Part shown: positions 8,718 through 17,160 of the stretch, in pieces
Numbering within the stretch: position 1 is the first letter of the stretch
How the letters are laid out: every line of letters starts with the position of its first letter
Position numbers and translations under genes: made by a program
Notes under the pieces: model-generated
Told to the model about the DNA's origin: nothing
Databases searched by the model: none
Seen by the model: only the letters and a program-made list of their open reading frames with translations
Assembly: GCF_003350205.1 (NCBI RefSeq)
Contig: NZ_QLLC01000009.1
Span: 1 to 64,000, forward strand
Direction: 5' to 3'
Length of the DNA stretch: 64,000 nucleotides
Source of the DNA: Brevundimonas bullata
GTDB lineage: Bacteria; Pseudomonadota; Alphaproteobacteria; Caulobacterales; Caulobacteraceae

Positions 8718-10159
8718 ACCGCACCCTTCTGATCGCGCGCCGTGAATACATGGCCTACGCCAAGACCGTCGGCTTCTGGCTGTCGCTGCTGGCCTTCCCC
8801 CTGTTCGGGGCGCTGGGCGGAGCCATTCCCATTCTGATGAGCCATGCCGAGCCGACGCGATCGGTGGCCCTGGTCGACGAAGCGCCGACCGGCTCCGGCC
8901 TGGCGGCCGCCGTGCGGCAGTCGCTGGAGAACGAGCAGGCGAAGGGCGACATCAACGCCCTGCGCATGGCCGCCATCCCCGAGGCGGGCGTGGCGGGCGG
9001 CGACCGGGTGCGCCAGATCGCCGAGACGCAGGGCTATGAGGCCGGGGTTGCCGCCCTTAAGCGTGAAGCGCCGCGCGCCGGGGCCGGCTTCACCGCGCCT
9101 AAGCCTAGCCTGACCCTGGCAGCGCCGCCCGCCGAGATCGTCGCCGCCGCGCCGGGCGAGGCCCGCGACGCCCTGGCGCGCCGCTACCTCAGCGATGAGG
9201 CGCCGGACGGCCAGAAACTGAGCGCCGTCGTCTTCCTGACAGAGATCGAGGGCCAGCCGGGCGCTCGCGTCTGGACCGCCCGCGCCACGGACGACGCGGT
9301 CGAGAACGCCGTCCGCGACGCTTTGAAGGACGTCAACCGCCGTCAGGTCTTCGCCGCCAGCGGCATTGACCCCGCCGTGGTGGCCCAAACCGACCGCTTC
9401 CGTCCCGAGCTGGCTGTCTTCTCGCCCAAGGCGGCGTCGGGCGGCGAGGTGTCGTTCCGCGACAAGCTGCCGACGGTGGTCGGCCTGGCGGTCGGCTTCA
9501 TCCTGTGGTCGCTGATCATCACCGGCGCCTCGATCCTGCTGAACAGCGTCATGGAGGAGAAGTCGAACAAGATCCTGGAGGTCCTGCTGTCTTCGGCCTC
9601 GGCGACCGAGATCCTGACCGGCAAGGTGCTTGGCGTGGCGCTGCTGACGCTGACGGTGCTGGTCGCCTGGGGCGGGCTGGGGGGAATCGGCCTGATCGCC
9701 GCCGCCCCGGATATGGCGGGCGACATCGGCTCTGTGCTGATGAGCAACGGGCTGCTGATCTACTTCCTGCTGTTCATGGTCGGCGGCTATCTGATGTACG
9801 CCGTCCTGTTCGCGGCCATCGGCGCCTTCTGCGAGACGCCGCGCGACGCCCAGACCCTGATGGGGCCGATCATGATGGTGCTGTTCGTGCCGCTGATCGT
9901 CATGCAGATGGCCATCCGCACGCCCGACGCCACGGTGGTCAAGGTGATGAGCCTGATCCCGCCCTTCACCCCCTTCGTCATGGCGGCGCGCGCGCCCAGC
10001 GGTCCGCCTCTGATCGAGATCATCGGCGCCCTGATCGGGATGTTCCTGTTCGCCGCCCTGATGGTCTGGGTTGCGGGCCGCGCCTTCCGCGCCGGCGCCC
10101 TGTCGGACGTGAAGCTGAACTGGAAGAGCTTCCTCGGCGCGGTGCGCGGGGGAAGCTGA
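8714..10159 (+). CDS. ABC-2 type transporter permease (NatB-like)
   Basis: Membrane partner of the preceding ATPase, 481 residues. One transmembrane helix lies near residues 19-41. It is followed by a roughly 230-residue, mostly polar extracytoplasmic domain and then about five helices (LPTVVGLAVGFILWSLIITG and onwards) to the C-terminus. The motif MEEKSNKILEVLLSS after the second helix is typical of NatB/YhaP-type permeases. The start overlaps the upstream stop (ATGA), so subunits are made together. It is followed by a palindrome at 10171-10193 and the convergent rpsU terminator. Confidence 0.9.
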   Translation: MNRTLLIARREYMAYAKTVGFWLSLLAFPLFGALGGAIPILMSHAEPTRSVALVDEAPTGSGLAAAVRQSLENEQAKGDINALRMAAIPEAGVAGGDRVRQIAETQGYEAGVAALKREAPRAGAGFTAPKPSLTLAAPPAEIVAAAPGEARDALARRYLSDEAPDGQKLSAVVFLTEIEGQPGARVWTARATDDAVENAVRDALKDVNRRQVFAASGIDPAVVAQTDRFRPELAVFSPKAASGGEVSFRDKLPTVVGLAVGFILWSLIITGASILLNSVMEEKSNKILEVLLSSASATEILTGKVLGVALLTLTVLVAWGGLGGIGLIAAAPDMAGDIGSVLMSNGLLIYFLLFMVGGYLMYAVLFAAIGAFCETPRDAQTLMGPIMMVLFVPLIVMQMAIRTPDATVVKVMSLIPPFTPFVMAARAPSGPPLIEIIGALIGMFLFAALMVWVAGRAFRAGALSDVKLNWKSFLGAVRGGS

Positions 10160-10170
10160 GGCGTGTGAAA

Positions 10171-10193
10171 CCTTCTCCCTCAAGGGGAGAAGG
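10171..10193. repeat. Short palindromic repeat
   Basis: CCTTCTCC (10171-10178) and GGAGAAGG (10186-10193) form an 8-bp stem directly after the permease stop. It has no T-tail. It resembles short extragenic palindromes of alphaproteobacteria (inferred) and could protect or terminate the ABC operon transcript. Confidence 0.45.
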
Positions 10194-10204
10194 ATTTCAG
10201 GGAG

Positions 10205-10244
10205 ACAAAGAAAAGGCCCGCTCCGGTTTCCCGGGGCGGGCCTT
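10205..10244 (-). terminator. Terminator of rpsU
   Basis: AAGGCCCGC (10213-10221) pairs with GCGGGCCTT (10236-10244). On the minus strand the stem is followed by TTTTCTTT. The hairpin may also stop the convergent ABC operon. Confidence 0.75.
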
Positions 10245-10272
10245 GATCTTTTCAGCCTGGGCTGGAGCCGTA

Positions 10273-10521
10273 TTACCGGCCGCCTGCGCCCGGAACGCGC
10301 GGCTTCGGAGCCGGCAGCAGGCCTTCGCGCTGGGCGCGCTTGCGAGCCAGCTTGCGGGCGCGACGGACAGCTTCAGCCTTTTGACGGGCGCGCTTTTCCG
10401 AAGGCTTTTCGAAGTGCACGTGGCGCTTCATTTCACGGAAGCTGCCTTCACGTTGCATCTTCTTTTTCAGGGCCTTGAGCGCCTGATCGACGTTGTTGTC
10501 GCGAACGAAAATCTGAACCAG
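10273..10521 (-). CDS. rpsU: 30S ribosomal protein S21
   Basis: Small-subunit ribosomal protein S21, 82 residues, recognised from the conserved start [20 protein letters not shown] and the basic tail [18 protein letters not shown]. No ATG or GTG lies at the expected position. The codon aligned with the usual initiator methionine is CTG (forward CAG at 10519-10521), and it sits 8 bases after a strong AAAGGAG ribosome site (10530-10536). I infer a non-canonical CTG start. An upstream ATG would add about 49 unrelated residues; the next internal ATG would remove the conserved N-terminus. The C-terminal tail ([11 protein letters not shown]) is Pro/Gly-rich. Confidence 0.93.
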   Translation of the reverse strand: MVQIFVRDNNVDQALKALKKKMQREGSFREMKRHVHFEKPSEKRARQKAEAVRRARKLARKRAQREGLLPAPKPRVPGAGGR

Positions 10522-10683
10522 GGTTATCTCTCCTTTGGCCGCCCGCCGCGTCCTTTCGAAGGGAGACGGGCAGACAAAATAAAAATCTCGACCGAAAGAA
10601 CTAAGGCTCTCGGATGAAGGCGCGCTGATACACGACCAGTCGGGGCCTGTCCAGATCGACACAGGCAATCGTGATGGGTCGAA

Positions 10684-11409
10684 ATGCCGGAAGGACAGGA
10701 CTATCTTGGGGATATGACCGAAGCCGCCCCCGCCGATCCCAAACCCGCCCCGCCCAAGGACGACTGGGCTGTCCGTATGGAGCAGGCGGTGCTGGACGCC
10801 GCTATAGAACGCGCGCCCGCGCTAGGCTGGAACAGCCGTCTGGTGCGTGCGGCGTGCGAGGCCAACGGCCTGTCGCTGGGCGACGAGGAACTGCTGTTGC
10901 CGAACGGGGCGCGTGATCTGGCGGTTCTCCTGTCGCGGCGTCACGATTCGCGCGCCCTGAAAGCGCTGGAGGCGACGCCTGCCGAGACGATGAAGATTCG
11001 CCAGCGAATCGCCGCCGCCGTCTCGGCGCGGATGGAGGCGGGGGCCGAGGACATAGAGGCGGCCAAGCGCTGCGCCGGCTTTCTCAGTCTGCCGACCAAT
11101 ATCGACTTGGGCTTCAAGCTGGCCTGGGAGAGCGCGGACCATCTTTGGCGTTGGGCCGGGGACACGGCGACGGACCAGAACCACTATTCCAAGCGCGCTA
11201 TCCTGGGCGGCATCCTGATTCCGGCCCTGACCATGCGCTGGTTCGAAGGGCGCGAGGCGGCGGAGGCCTTCGTCGCCCGTCGCATCGAGAACGTCATGGC
11301 CTTCGAGAAGTGGAAGGCAGGCAAGGATTTCGACGCGCCGCTGAAAGCGGTCACGGAAGCGCTGGGACGGCTGAGGTACGGGGCGAAGGAAGAGACGCCC
11401 TCGACTTGA
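10684..11409 (+). CDS. COQ9 family ubiquinone biosynthesis protein
   Basis: COQ9 proteins are TetR-fold lipid-binding factors that help hydroxylation steps of ubiquinone synthesis. The 241-residue product has the typical region [18 protein letters not shown] near the start. The conserved core follows, with [21 protein letters not shown] and [17 protein letters not shown], where COQ9 binds lipid. ATG at 10684 or ATG at 10714 could start translation; the second begins MTEAAPADP and the first has little ribosome-site support. It is divergent from rpsU, sharing a 160-base intergenic region. UbiX, another ubiquinone gene, lies 3 kb downstream. Confidence 0.88.
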   Translation: MPEGQDYLGDMTEAAPADPKPAPPKDDWAVRMEQAVLDAAIERAPALGWNSRLVRAACEANGLSLGDEELLLPNGARDLAVLLSRRHDSRALKALEATPAETMKIRQRIAAAVSARMEAGAEDIEAAKRCAGFLSLPTNIDLGFKLAWESADHLWRWAGDTATDQNHYSKRAILGGILIPALTMRWFEGREAAEAFVARRIENVMAFEKWKAGKDFDAPLKAVTEALGRLRYGAKEETPST

Positions 11410-11415
11410 TCTCAA

Positions 11416-11521
11416 CCGTCATCCCGGCCGCAGCGAAGCGGAGAGCCGGGACCGCCAAAAATGCAGACGTCTGAGTCTATCGCGGTCCCGGATAGCGGCT
11501 GCGCCGCTTCCGGGATGACGG
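11416..11521. repeat. Dispersed palindromic element (106 bp)
   Basis: The outer arms CCGTCATCCCGG and CCGGGATGACGG are perfect inverted repeats. Inner arms CCGGGACCGC (11446-11455) and GCGGTCCCGG (11482-11491) are also perfect. The element fills the gap between the convergent coq9 and purK genes and stops 1 base before the purK stop codon. It shares CGTCA...TGACG termini with the elements at 22057, 47942, 48491 and 54626. Confidence 0.75.
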
Positions 11522-11522
11522 A

Positions 11523-12620
11523 TCAGATCGAACCTAGCACCCGGTTCACGTGGGCCATCTTGCGGCCGGCGCGGGCCTCGGCCTTGCCGTAGAGGTGCAG
11601 GCGGGCGTTGGGTTCGGCGGCGAACGTGCGCCATTCCTCGACCTCGTCGCCTAGCAGGTTGGTCATCTCGATGCGGGCGTGGGCCTCGGTGGGCCCCAGG
11701 GGCCAGCCGACGATGGCGCGGATATGCTGCTCGAACTGGTCGCAGACGCAGCCGTCCTGGGTCCAGTGGCCGGTGTTGTGGACGCGCGGGGCGACCTCGT
11801 TCACCAGCAACTCGGGGTTTCCGTCAGAATCGGCGCCCATGTCGAACAGCTCGATCCCCATGACCCCGACATAGTCGAGGCCGTCGAGGACCGCCGAGGC
11901 GATCTCCACGGCGCGTCCTTGCGTCTTCGCATCGACGGCGGCGGGGGCCAGGGTGGTTTTCAGCACCCCGTTGGCGTGGATGTTCTCGCCCAGAGGATAG
12001 ACGGCGACGGCGCCGTCACGGCCGCGCGCGGCGATCACCGACAGTTCGCGGTTGAAGACGGCGGCGGCTTCCAGAACAGCGGGGCGGCGCCCGATGGCGT
12101 CGAAGGCGTCGGCGGCGTCGGCGGCGTCCCTGATCCAGACCTGACCCTTGCCGTCATAGCCTTCGCGGCGGGTCTTCAGCAGGGCGGGCAGACCAAACGT
12201 CTCGATGGCGGTGGTGAGGTCATCCAGGGTCGAGACGGCGGCGAAGTCGACGGTCGCGGCGCCGACCGCGTTCAGATAGGTCTTCTCGTCCACCCGGTCC
12301 TGAGCCACGGCCAGAGCGGTCGGTCCTGGTGCGACCAGGGCGCCGGCTTCGGCCAGTTGCTCGACCGAAAGGGCGGGCACGTTCTCGAACTCGAAGGTGA
12401 CGACGTCGCACAGGCGGCCGAGCGCCTGCAGCGCGTCGGGGTCGTCATAGGGGGCGGTGATCTGGGCGCGCGAGACGCGGGCGGCCGGGCAGTCGGGCTC
12501 GGGGTCGAGGATCACCACGTCGAAGCCGAGGCGCGAGGCGGCCTGGCTCAGCATCCGGCCCAACTGGCCCCCGCCGAGAATGCCGAGGGTCGATCCGGGG
12601 CTCAGGGGCAACTGGGGCAA
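11523..12620 (-). CDS. purK: 5-(carboxyamino)imidazole ribonucleotide synthase PurK
   Basis: ATP-grasp enzyme that carboxylates AIR to N5-CAIR in purine synthesis. The 365-residue product begins with LGILGGGQLGRMLSQAASRLG, the classic PurK N-terminus. It has the ATP-grasp region (LKTRREGYDGKGQ) and metal-binding segment (VNEVAPRVHNTGHWT). The start appears to be TTG (forward CAA at 12618-12620), one base after the purE stop, with GAGGA about 7 bases upstream. No ATG or GTG occurs between there and the conserved sequence. Translational coupling to purE is inferred. Confidence 0.95.
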   Translation of the reverse strand: MPQLPLSPGSTLGILGGGQLGRMLSQAASRLGFDVVILDPEPDCPAARVSRAQITAPYDDPDALQALGRLCDVVTFEFENVPALSVEQLAEAGALVAPGPTALAVAQDRVDEKTYLNAVGAATVDFAAVSTLDDLTTAIETFGLPALLKTRREGYDGKGQVWIRDAADAADAFDAIGRRPAVLEAAAVFNRELSVIAARGRDGAVAVYPLGENIHANGVLKTTLAPAAVDAKTQGRAVEIASAVLDGLDYVGVMGIELFDMGADSDGNPELLVNEVAPRVHNTGHWTQDGCVCDQFEQHIRAIVGWPLGPTEAHARIEMTNLLGDEVEEWRTFAAEPNARLHLYGKAEARAGRKMAHVNRVLGSI

Positions 12621-12621
12621 G

Positions 12622-13113
12622 TCAGTCCTCGACGGTTTCGGCGACGGAAGCGGTCTGGGCGGCGCGGAAGGCGCTGAGGCGTTCGGCCAAGGCCGGGTCC
12701 GACAGGGCCAGGATCTGCGCGGCCAGGATGCCGGCGTTGGCGGCGCCCGCCTCGCCGATGGCCAGGGTGGCGACCGGCACGCCGCCGGGCATCTGGACGA
12801 TGGAGAGCAGGCTATCCATGCCCTTCAGCGCCTTGGACTGGACCGGCACGCCGAGCACCGGCAGGTCGGTCATCGAGGCGGCCATGCCCGGCAGATGGGC
12901 CGCCCCGCCGGCGCCGGCGATGATGACCTTGTGGCCGTTGGCCTTGGCGTTTGTCGCGAAGTCATAGAGGCGCTGGGGCGTGCGGTGGGCGCTGACGACC
13001 TTGGCCTCCCAGGCGACGCCCAGCTGATCCAGGCGTTCGGCGGCCAGCTTCATGGTCGGCCAGTCAGAACGGCTGCCCATGATGATAGCGACAGGTGGCG
13101 TCGAGGCGGTCAT
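12622..13113 (-). CDS. purE: 5-(carboxyamino)imidazole ribonucleotide mutase PurE
   Basis: Converts N5-CAIR to CAIR, the step after PurK. The 163-residue class I PurE shows [14 protein letters not shown] at the N-terminus, the active-site [11 protein letters not shown], and the glycine-rich [12 protein letters not shown] loop. ATG at 13113 (MTASTPPVA) is chosen because it sits just before the conserved core and gives the normal length; longer upstream frames are low-complexity. First gene of a purE-purK operon, one base apart. No purine riboswitch or clear operator was seen in the 128 bases shared with the divergent GGDEF gene. Confidence 0.95.
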   Translation of the reverse strand: MTASTPPVAIIMGSRSDWPTMKLAAERLDQLGVAWEAKVVSAHRTPQRLYDFATNAKANGHKVIIAGAGGAAHLPGMAASMTDLPVLGVPVQSKALKGMDSLLSIVQMPGGVPVATLAIGEAGAANAGILAAQILALSDPALAERLSAFRAAQTASVAETVED

Positions 13114-13241
13114 GCGCGAAGGCTCCCCACACGGAAAGCGGCCCGTTACAGCACGCGCGTTGCGCCCGCAACCAAGGTCGCTAGAATCCCTGACGCTGCG
13201 AGGGCTGGAGTCGGCCTTGATTCGCGGCGCCGGAGCCTGAC

Positions 13242-13817
13242 TTGAGCCCATTGGCCGTCCCGACCGCAGAGGTGGATCTGCACGCCGAGATCGAACGGCT
13301 TCGCGCCGAGGTCGCGGCCCTGACGGCGCGCGCCGAGATGGCGGAGGCTTTGGCGGACCACGACGTGCTGACGCGGGCTCTGAACCGGCGCGGCTTCATG
13401 ACGGTGCTGAACCGCAGCATGGCCTTCTGTCGCCGTCACGACGTTCAGGCGGTGCTGCTCTATCTCGATCTGGACGGGTTCAAGGGCGTCAACGATCGGC
13501 TCGGCCACGCCGCGGGCGACGCCGCCCTGGTGCGGGTCGCGGACCTGTTGCTGGAGAATGTGCGCGAATCCGACGCGGTCGGGCGGCTGGGCGGCGACGA
13601 GTTCGCGCTGCTGCTGCTGCACGCCGGGGTCGAGGAAGGCCGCGACAAGGCGCGACGCCTGGCCGAAACGCTCGAGGCCGACGGCTTCCAGTGGCAGGGA
13701 GAGCGCGCGGCCCTGGGCGGCTCGTTCGGCGTGCGTCCCTATGCGGGGCAGACCGATCCCGAGGTCTGGCTGTCCGAAGCCGACGCCGCCATGTGGTTGA
13801 GGAAGAAGGGCCGCTGA
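13242..13817 (+). CDS. Diguanylate cyclase (GGDEF domain)
   Basis: Predicted to make cyclic di-GMP from two GTP. The 191-residue protein is a short coiled-coil segment ([20 protein letters not shown], residues 14-33) followed by a GGDEF domain. The active site GGDEF is at residues 117-121. An RxxD inhibitory site (RESD, 108-111) sits 5 residues upstream, so product inhibition is expected. The metal site DLDGFK is intact. There is no sensor domain, so regulation may act through the coiled coil or a partner. The start is uncertain: TTG at 13242, TTG at 13251 or GTG at 13272. Confidence 0.88.
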   Translation: MSPLAVPTAEVDLHAEIERLRAEVAALTARAEMAEALADHDVLTRALNRRGFMTVLNRSMAFCRRHDVQAVLLYLDLDGFKGVNDRLGHAAGDAALVRVADLLLENVRESDAVGRLGGDEFALLLLHAGVEEGRDKARRLAETLEADGFQWQGERAALGGSFGVRPYAGQTDPEVWLSEADAAMWLRKKGR

Positions 13818-13829
13818 GCCTATGTCTGC

Positions 13830-14054
13830 CTAGGCGATGATGTCGGGCAGGATGCGGTCCTCGACTTTCACGATCTCGTCGCGCAGGGCCAGCTTCTTGC
13901 GCTTGAGGCGTGCGATCAGCAGTTGATCCTTGGCGGGCATGAGGTTCAGCGCCTCGATCGCGGCGTCGAGATCGGCGTGTTCCTGCTGAAGCGTTTTCAG
14001 CTCAGCGCGAAGCCGCTTGTCCTCGACGGACAGGAAGGGTTGGTCATCGTTCAT
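13830..14054 (-). CDS. DUF465 / YdcH family protein
   Basis: A 74-residue helical protein of the DUF465 (YdcH) family, recognised from the pattern LRAELKTLQQEHADLDAAI and the second helix LKRKKLALRDEIVKVED. The two helices form an antiparallel coiled-coil hairpin. The family has no firmly known function. A second DUF465 gene lies at 15294 beyond ubiX. It is convergent with the diguanylate cyclase, 12 bases apart. Confidence 0.85.
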   Translation of the reverse strand: MNDDQPFLSVEDKRLRAELKTLQQEHADLDAAIEALNLMPAKDQLLIARLKRKKLALRDEIVKVEDRILPDIIA

Positions 14055-14093
14055 GGTGCGCCCCGGACGTTACTGCTTATAGCCGACCAGCGC

Positions 14094-14561
14094 TCAGGCG
14101 GGAAGGCGATCCGCCAGGATCGTCAGCGCCGGGCGCGGAACGACCCGCGTCCACATCCGCGCGGTTTCCGCCAGACCGTCGATGGCGCGACGCGGTGCGC
14201 CGGAGGGCGCGGGGGCCAGGCTTTCCAACTCCAGCATCAGGCGGCGCTCGGCGTCCAGCTCCAGCGTCTTGACCTGTTGGCGCAGGGCTTCGCGGTGGTC
14301 GTGGTCAATGTCGGGGACAGGGGCCTTCAGCGTGCGGCGAACGGCGCGAAGCTGGCTGACGATGACGGTGTCATAGGCGCGGGCCGCGTCGCAGGCGGCC
14401 TCGATGGTTTCTTCGTCCGGGCGGCGGTCGGTGACGGCGACCCAGGCGGCCCACAGCAGCAGGGGCACGTTCTGTTCGTGGTGGTCCTGCAAGCTCAGGC
14501 AGGTCTCGGCCACGCCCGGCGCCTTGTAGGCCGTCAGGGTCCAGGTCCACAGGTCGCTCAC
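14094..14561 (-). CDS. TIGR02444 family protein
   Basis: A 155-residue protein with the family opening LWTWTLTAYKAPGVAETCLS LQDHH, then a hydrophobic VPLLLWAAWVA segment. TIGR02444 proteins occur across proteobacteria and have no assigned activity. The start overlaps the ubiX stop by 4 bases, so the two genes are co-translated. The remaining sequence is predicted helical, with a charged middle and a C-terminus ending RPALTILADRLPA. I assign no function. Confidence 0.8.
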   Translation of the reverse strand: MSDLWTWTLTAYKAPGVAETCLSLQDHHEQNVPLLLWAAWVAVTDRRPDEETIEAACDAARAYDTVIVSQLRAVRRTLKAPVPDIDHDHREALRQQVKTLELDAERRLMLELESLAPAPSGAPRRAIDGLAETARMWTRVVPRPALTILADRLPA

Positions 14562-15190
14562 GCGCGCGTCGCCCCGGTCTTCAGGCCTTCCCAGCGGCGC
14601 ACGGCCGACCAGTCCAGACCGAACAGGTCCAGCGCCCGGCCGACCGACTGATCCACCATCTCGGCGATCGAATCGGGCCGGGCGTAGAAGGCGGGCAGGG
14701 GCGGGGCGATGGTCGCGCCCATCTCGGCCAGCGCCGTCATGGTGCGGAGGTGGCCCAGGTGCAGCGGCGTCTCGCGCACCATCAGCACCAGCGGGCGGCG
14801 TTCCTTCAGCACCACGTCGGCGGCGCGGGTCAGCAGGGTCGAGGTCACGCCGGTGGCGATCTCGCTCATGGTCCGAACAGAACAGGGGGCGACGATCATG
14901 CCGAGCGTGCGGAACGAGCCCGAGGCGATGGCTGCGCCGACATCGCCCAGTTTGTAGGTCACGTCCGCCTTCGACATCAGGTCGTCTGGGCTCAGATCCG
15001 TCTCTTGCGACAAGGTGAGCAGGGCGGCCTTGGTGACGACCAGATGGCTCTCGACGCCCAGTTCGCGCAGGGCGTCCAGCACCCGCGCGCCATAGACGAC
15101 GCCGGAAGCGCCAGAGATTCCAACGACCAACCGCGACGGTTTCGGGTTCCGTATGGTCGAGTTCACATCATCGGCCATTTTGACTTCCAC
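14558..15190 (-). CDS. ubiX: Flavin prenyltransferase UbiX
   Basis: Makes the prenylated FMN cofactor used by UbiD-type decarboxylases in ubiquinone synthesis. The protein is about 210 residues. It shows the N-terminal flavin-binding signature LVVGISGASGVVYGARVLDA, the SGSFRTLGMIVAPCSVRTMS segment and the MVRETPLHLGHL motif. Translation starts at MEVKMADD or at the second methionine 4 codons later. It is the first gene of a two-gene unit with the TIGR02444 gene. UbiD is not in the window. Confidence 0.93.
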   Translation of the reverse strand: MEVKMADDVNSTIRNPKPSRLVVGISGASGVVYGARVLDALRELGVESHLVVTKAALLTLSQETDLSPDDLMSKADVTYKLGDVGAAIASGSFRTLGMIVAPCSVRTMSEIATGVTSTLLTRAADVVLKERRPLVLMVRETPLHLGHLRTMTALAEMGATIAPPLPAFYARPDSIAEMVDQSVGRALDLFGLDWSAVRRWEGLKTGATRA

Positions 15191-15293
15191 AGTCTCCGTG
15201 TTCGGAACGACGGAGGGTCACTGCAATGTGATTCCACAGGCCGCCGTTCCGGGCGTTCTGTGTAGTGGTCCCTTAGACATGGAGGCGCAAGCC

Positions 15294-15467
15294 ATGACCA
15301 TTGAGGCTCGTATTCGCGAACTGGGAAATCGGCATCGTTCGCTGGATGAGACGATCCAGCAGGAGGCGCGCAGACCCACCGCGGACCCGATCCAGATCAG
15401 GGAGCTCAAGCAGCGAAAGCTCAGGCTGAAGGAAGAGATCACTAGTCTGGAGGCCAGGACTCACTAG
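15294..15467 (+). CDS. DUF465 / YdcH family protein, second copy
   Basis: A 57-residue protein of the DUF465 type: IEARIRELGNRHRSLDETI then IRELKQRKLRLKEEITSLE, two heptad-rich helices. ATG at 15294 has GGAGG 8 bases upstream, so this start is preferred over ATG at 15279 or longer frames. It ends in a strong terminator at 15491. The paralogue at 13830 is 74 residues; both share the LKxxKLxLxxEI second helix. Function unknown. Confidence 0.83.
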   Translation: MTIEARIRELGNRHRSLDETIQQEARRPTADPIQIRELKQRKLRLKEEITSLEARTH

Positions 15468-15490
15468 GCCTCCCCCATTCAATAACGCCA

Positions 15491-15520
15491 AGCCCCGCAG
15501 GTCCGCCTGCGGGGCTTTTT
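15491..15520 (+). terminator. Rho-independent terminator
   Basis: AGCCCCGCAGG, loop TCCG, CCTGCGGGGCT and a T-run: an 11-bp perfect stem ending the small DUF465 gene. Confidence 0.9.
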
Positions 15521-15601
15521 GCTGCCTGGCTCTGGCGAGCGGGCTTCGGGTCGCTTTGAAGGGCGGGTGGAAAATAGAAGTTGAATCCCACAGCCCCCCT
15601 C

Positions 15602-16213
15602 ATGCAGAAGCGGGGCATGGGGGTTTCTAACGAACGGGCGCTGTGGCTTGCCACGCATGTGATGCCGCACGAGCCGGCGGTGCGCGGCTGGCTGCGCCGT
15701 GGGCGCCAGGCCGAGTTCGACGTCGACGACATCATCCAGGAAGCCTACGCCAAGCTGGTGACGGTCGCCGACGTGTCGGAGATCCGCAACGTCCGGGCCT
15801 ATTTCTTCCGCACGGCCTATTCGGTTCTGGTCAGCCGGGTGCGCCGCAAGAGCGTGGTGTCGATCCGCTCCCTGGCCGAGGTCGAGAGCCTGCAACTGGC
15901 GGTCGATGAACTGACGCCGGAAGACACGGTGATGGCCCGCAACGAGCTTCAGGTCCTGGCCGAGATGATTTCTCGGCTGCCGGAAAAAACGCGAAAGATA
16001 TTCCTTTTGAGCCGCGTTTCGGGGCTTTCGCAGAAGGAAGTTTCGCGTCGGACCGGGATTGCGGAAAGCACGGTCGAAAAACACATCGCCAAGGGGCTGG
16101 GCCTGTTGATGGCCGCCTACGCCAATGGCGGATTTGGCGCGGTGGTCGCGTCTAAGTCTGAGAAACAACAACGCGGTAAGGTTCATGGTCAGGCAGACAA
16201 GCCAGGAGGTTGA
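15602..16213 (+). CDS. RNA polymerase sigma factor, ECF FecI-like
   Basis: ECF sigma factor expected to transcribe the receptor gene downstream when signalled by FecR. The protein is about 203 residues. Region 2 has FDVDDIIQEAYAKLV and YFFRTAYSVLVSRVRR. Region 4 has LPEKTRKIFLLSRVSGLSQK and the helix-turn-helix SRRTGIAESTVEKHIAKGL. Possible starts are ATG 15602, ATG 15617 and TTG 15581; 15617 (MGVSNERALW) would leave the conserved core untouched. It overlaps the fecR start by 29 bases, the usual fecI-fecR coupling. Codon bias in region 4 (AAAAAACGCGAAAG) is slightly more AT-rich than its neighbours. Confidence 0.9.
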   Translation: MQKRGMGVSNERALWLATHVMPHEPAVRGWLRRGRQAEFDVDDIIQEAYAKLVTVADVSEIRNVRAYFFRTAYSVLVSRVRRKSVVSIRSLAEVESLQLAVDELTPEDTVMARNELQVLAEMISRLPEKTRKIFLLSRVSGLSQKEVSRRTGIAESTVEKHIAKGLGLLMAAYANGGFGAVVASKSEKQQRGKVHGQADKPGG

Positions 16214-17141
16214 GCGGGCCTCTTGCCTCTGGGCGGCCAGACTTGACGACGGACCCCTGTCCCCGGCGGATCAGGCGACGCTGGACGCCTGGCTGGAGGG
16301 CGACGTGCGGCGTCTTGGCGCCTTTGCGCGGGCGCGAGCCGTGGCGGTGCACAGTCGCCGGGCGGCGGCCCTGGCGGGCGGGGCCATTCCCTTCACGCGC
16401 CCGGCGCCCAAGTCGGTGCTGAGCCGCCGCGGTCTGATCGCGGCCTCGGTCTCGGTGATTGCGGTCGGCGGGGCAGGGGGGCTAGCCGCCTTCTGGAAGC
16501 GGGCTCAGCCGTTTGAAACCCGCATGGGCGAGACCCGCGTCGTGCCGCTCGACGACGGCTCGGTCATGACGCTGAACACCCTGTCCGAGGGCGACGTCCG
16601 CTATAACCGCAAGGCGCGCGAGATCGTGCTGAACACGGGCGAGGCCCTGTTCAACGTGGTCGCCGACGCGGGTCGCCCCTTTATTGTGCGTTCGGGCGAG
16701 GCGGCGGTGATCGCCAATGGCGCCAGCTTCCTGGTGCGGCGGCTGGGCCGGTCGCCCTTGCAGGTGGTGTCCTTCGGCGGCGAGGTCGAGCTGAACGGTC
16801 CGCACGGCGAGGGGCTGGAACTGGCCGCCAATACCCGCGCCTTCCTGTCCGACGGCGCGCCGCCGGTGCACACCGGCGAGATTGACGCTGATCGGGAGCT
16901 GGCCTGGCGCCATGGCCGAATCCAGCTGGAAGACGAGACCCTGATGCGCGCCGCGCGGGAGTTCGCGCGCTATAATCCCACCCGCATCGTGCCCGCCGAT
17001 CCCCTGGTGGCGAGCCTGCGGATCACCGGCCTGTTCGTGGCCAACGACCCCGTCAGCTTCGCCCGCGCGGCGGCCGGGAGCCTGGACCTGGACGTGGCCG
17101 TGAACGCCGAGGAAATCCGCCTTAGCCGCCGTCAGGTCTAA
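16185..17141 (+). CDS. FecR-family anti-sigma / signal transducer
   Basis: Inner-membrane regulator of the adjacent FecI sigma factor, 318 residues. A cytoplasmic N-terminal DUF4880-type segment (RASCLWAARLDDGPLSPADQ) is followed by one transmembrane helix near residues 90-110 (GLIAASVSVIAVGGAGGLAA). The periplasmic FecR domain follows (RMGETRVVPLDDGSVMTLNT), with a C-terminal DUF4974-like part that would contact the receptor STN domain. ATG at 16185 is used because upstream sequence belongs to the sigma factor frame. Middle gene of the fecI-fecR-receptor set. Confidence 0.9.
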   Translation: MVRQTSQEVERASCLWAARLDDGPLSPADQATLDAWLEGDVRRLGAFARARAVAVHSRRAAALAGGAIPFTRPAPKSVLSRRGLIAASVSVIAVGGAGGLAAFWKRAQPFETRMGETRVVPLDDGSVMTLNTLSEGDVRYNRKAREIVLNTGEALFNVVADAGRPFIVRSGEAAVIANGASFLVRRLGRSPLQVVSFGGEVELNGPHGEGLELAANTRAFLSDGAPPVHTGEIDADRELAWRHGRIQLEDETLMRAAREFARYNPTRIVPADPLVASLRITGLFVANDPVSFARAAAGSLDLDVAVNAEEIRLSRRQV

Positions 17142-17160
17142 ATTCCGACCACGAATTGCT

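Noticed and set aside
10273..10668. Longer S21 frame starting near 10668
   Set aside because: The extra residues at the N-terminus are unlike S21, and the strong ribosome site lies after them, just before CTG.
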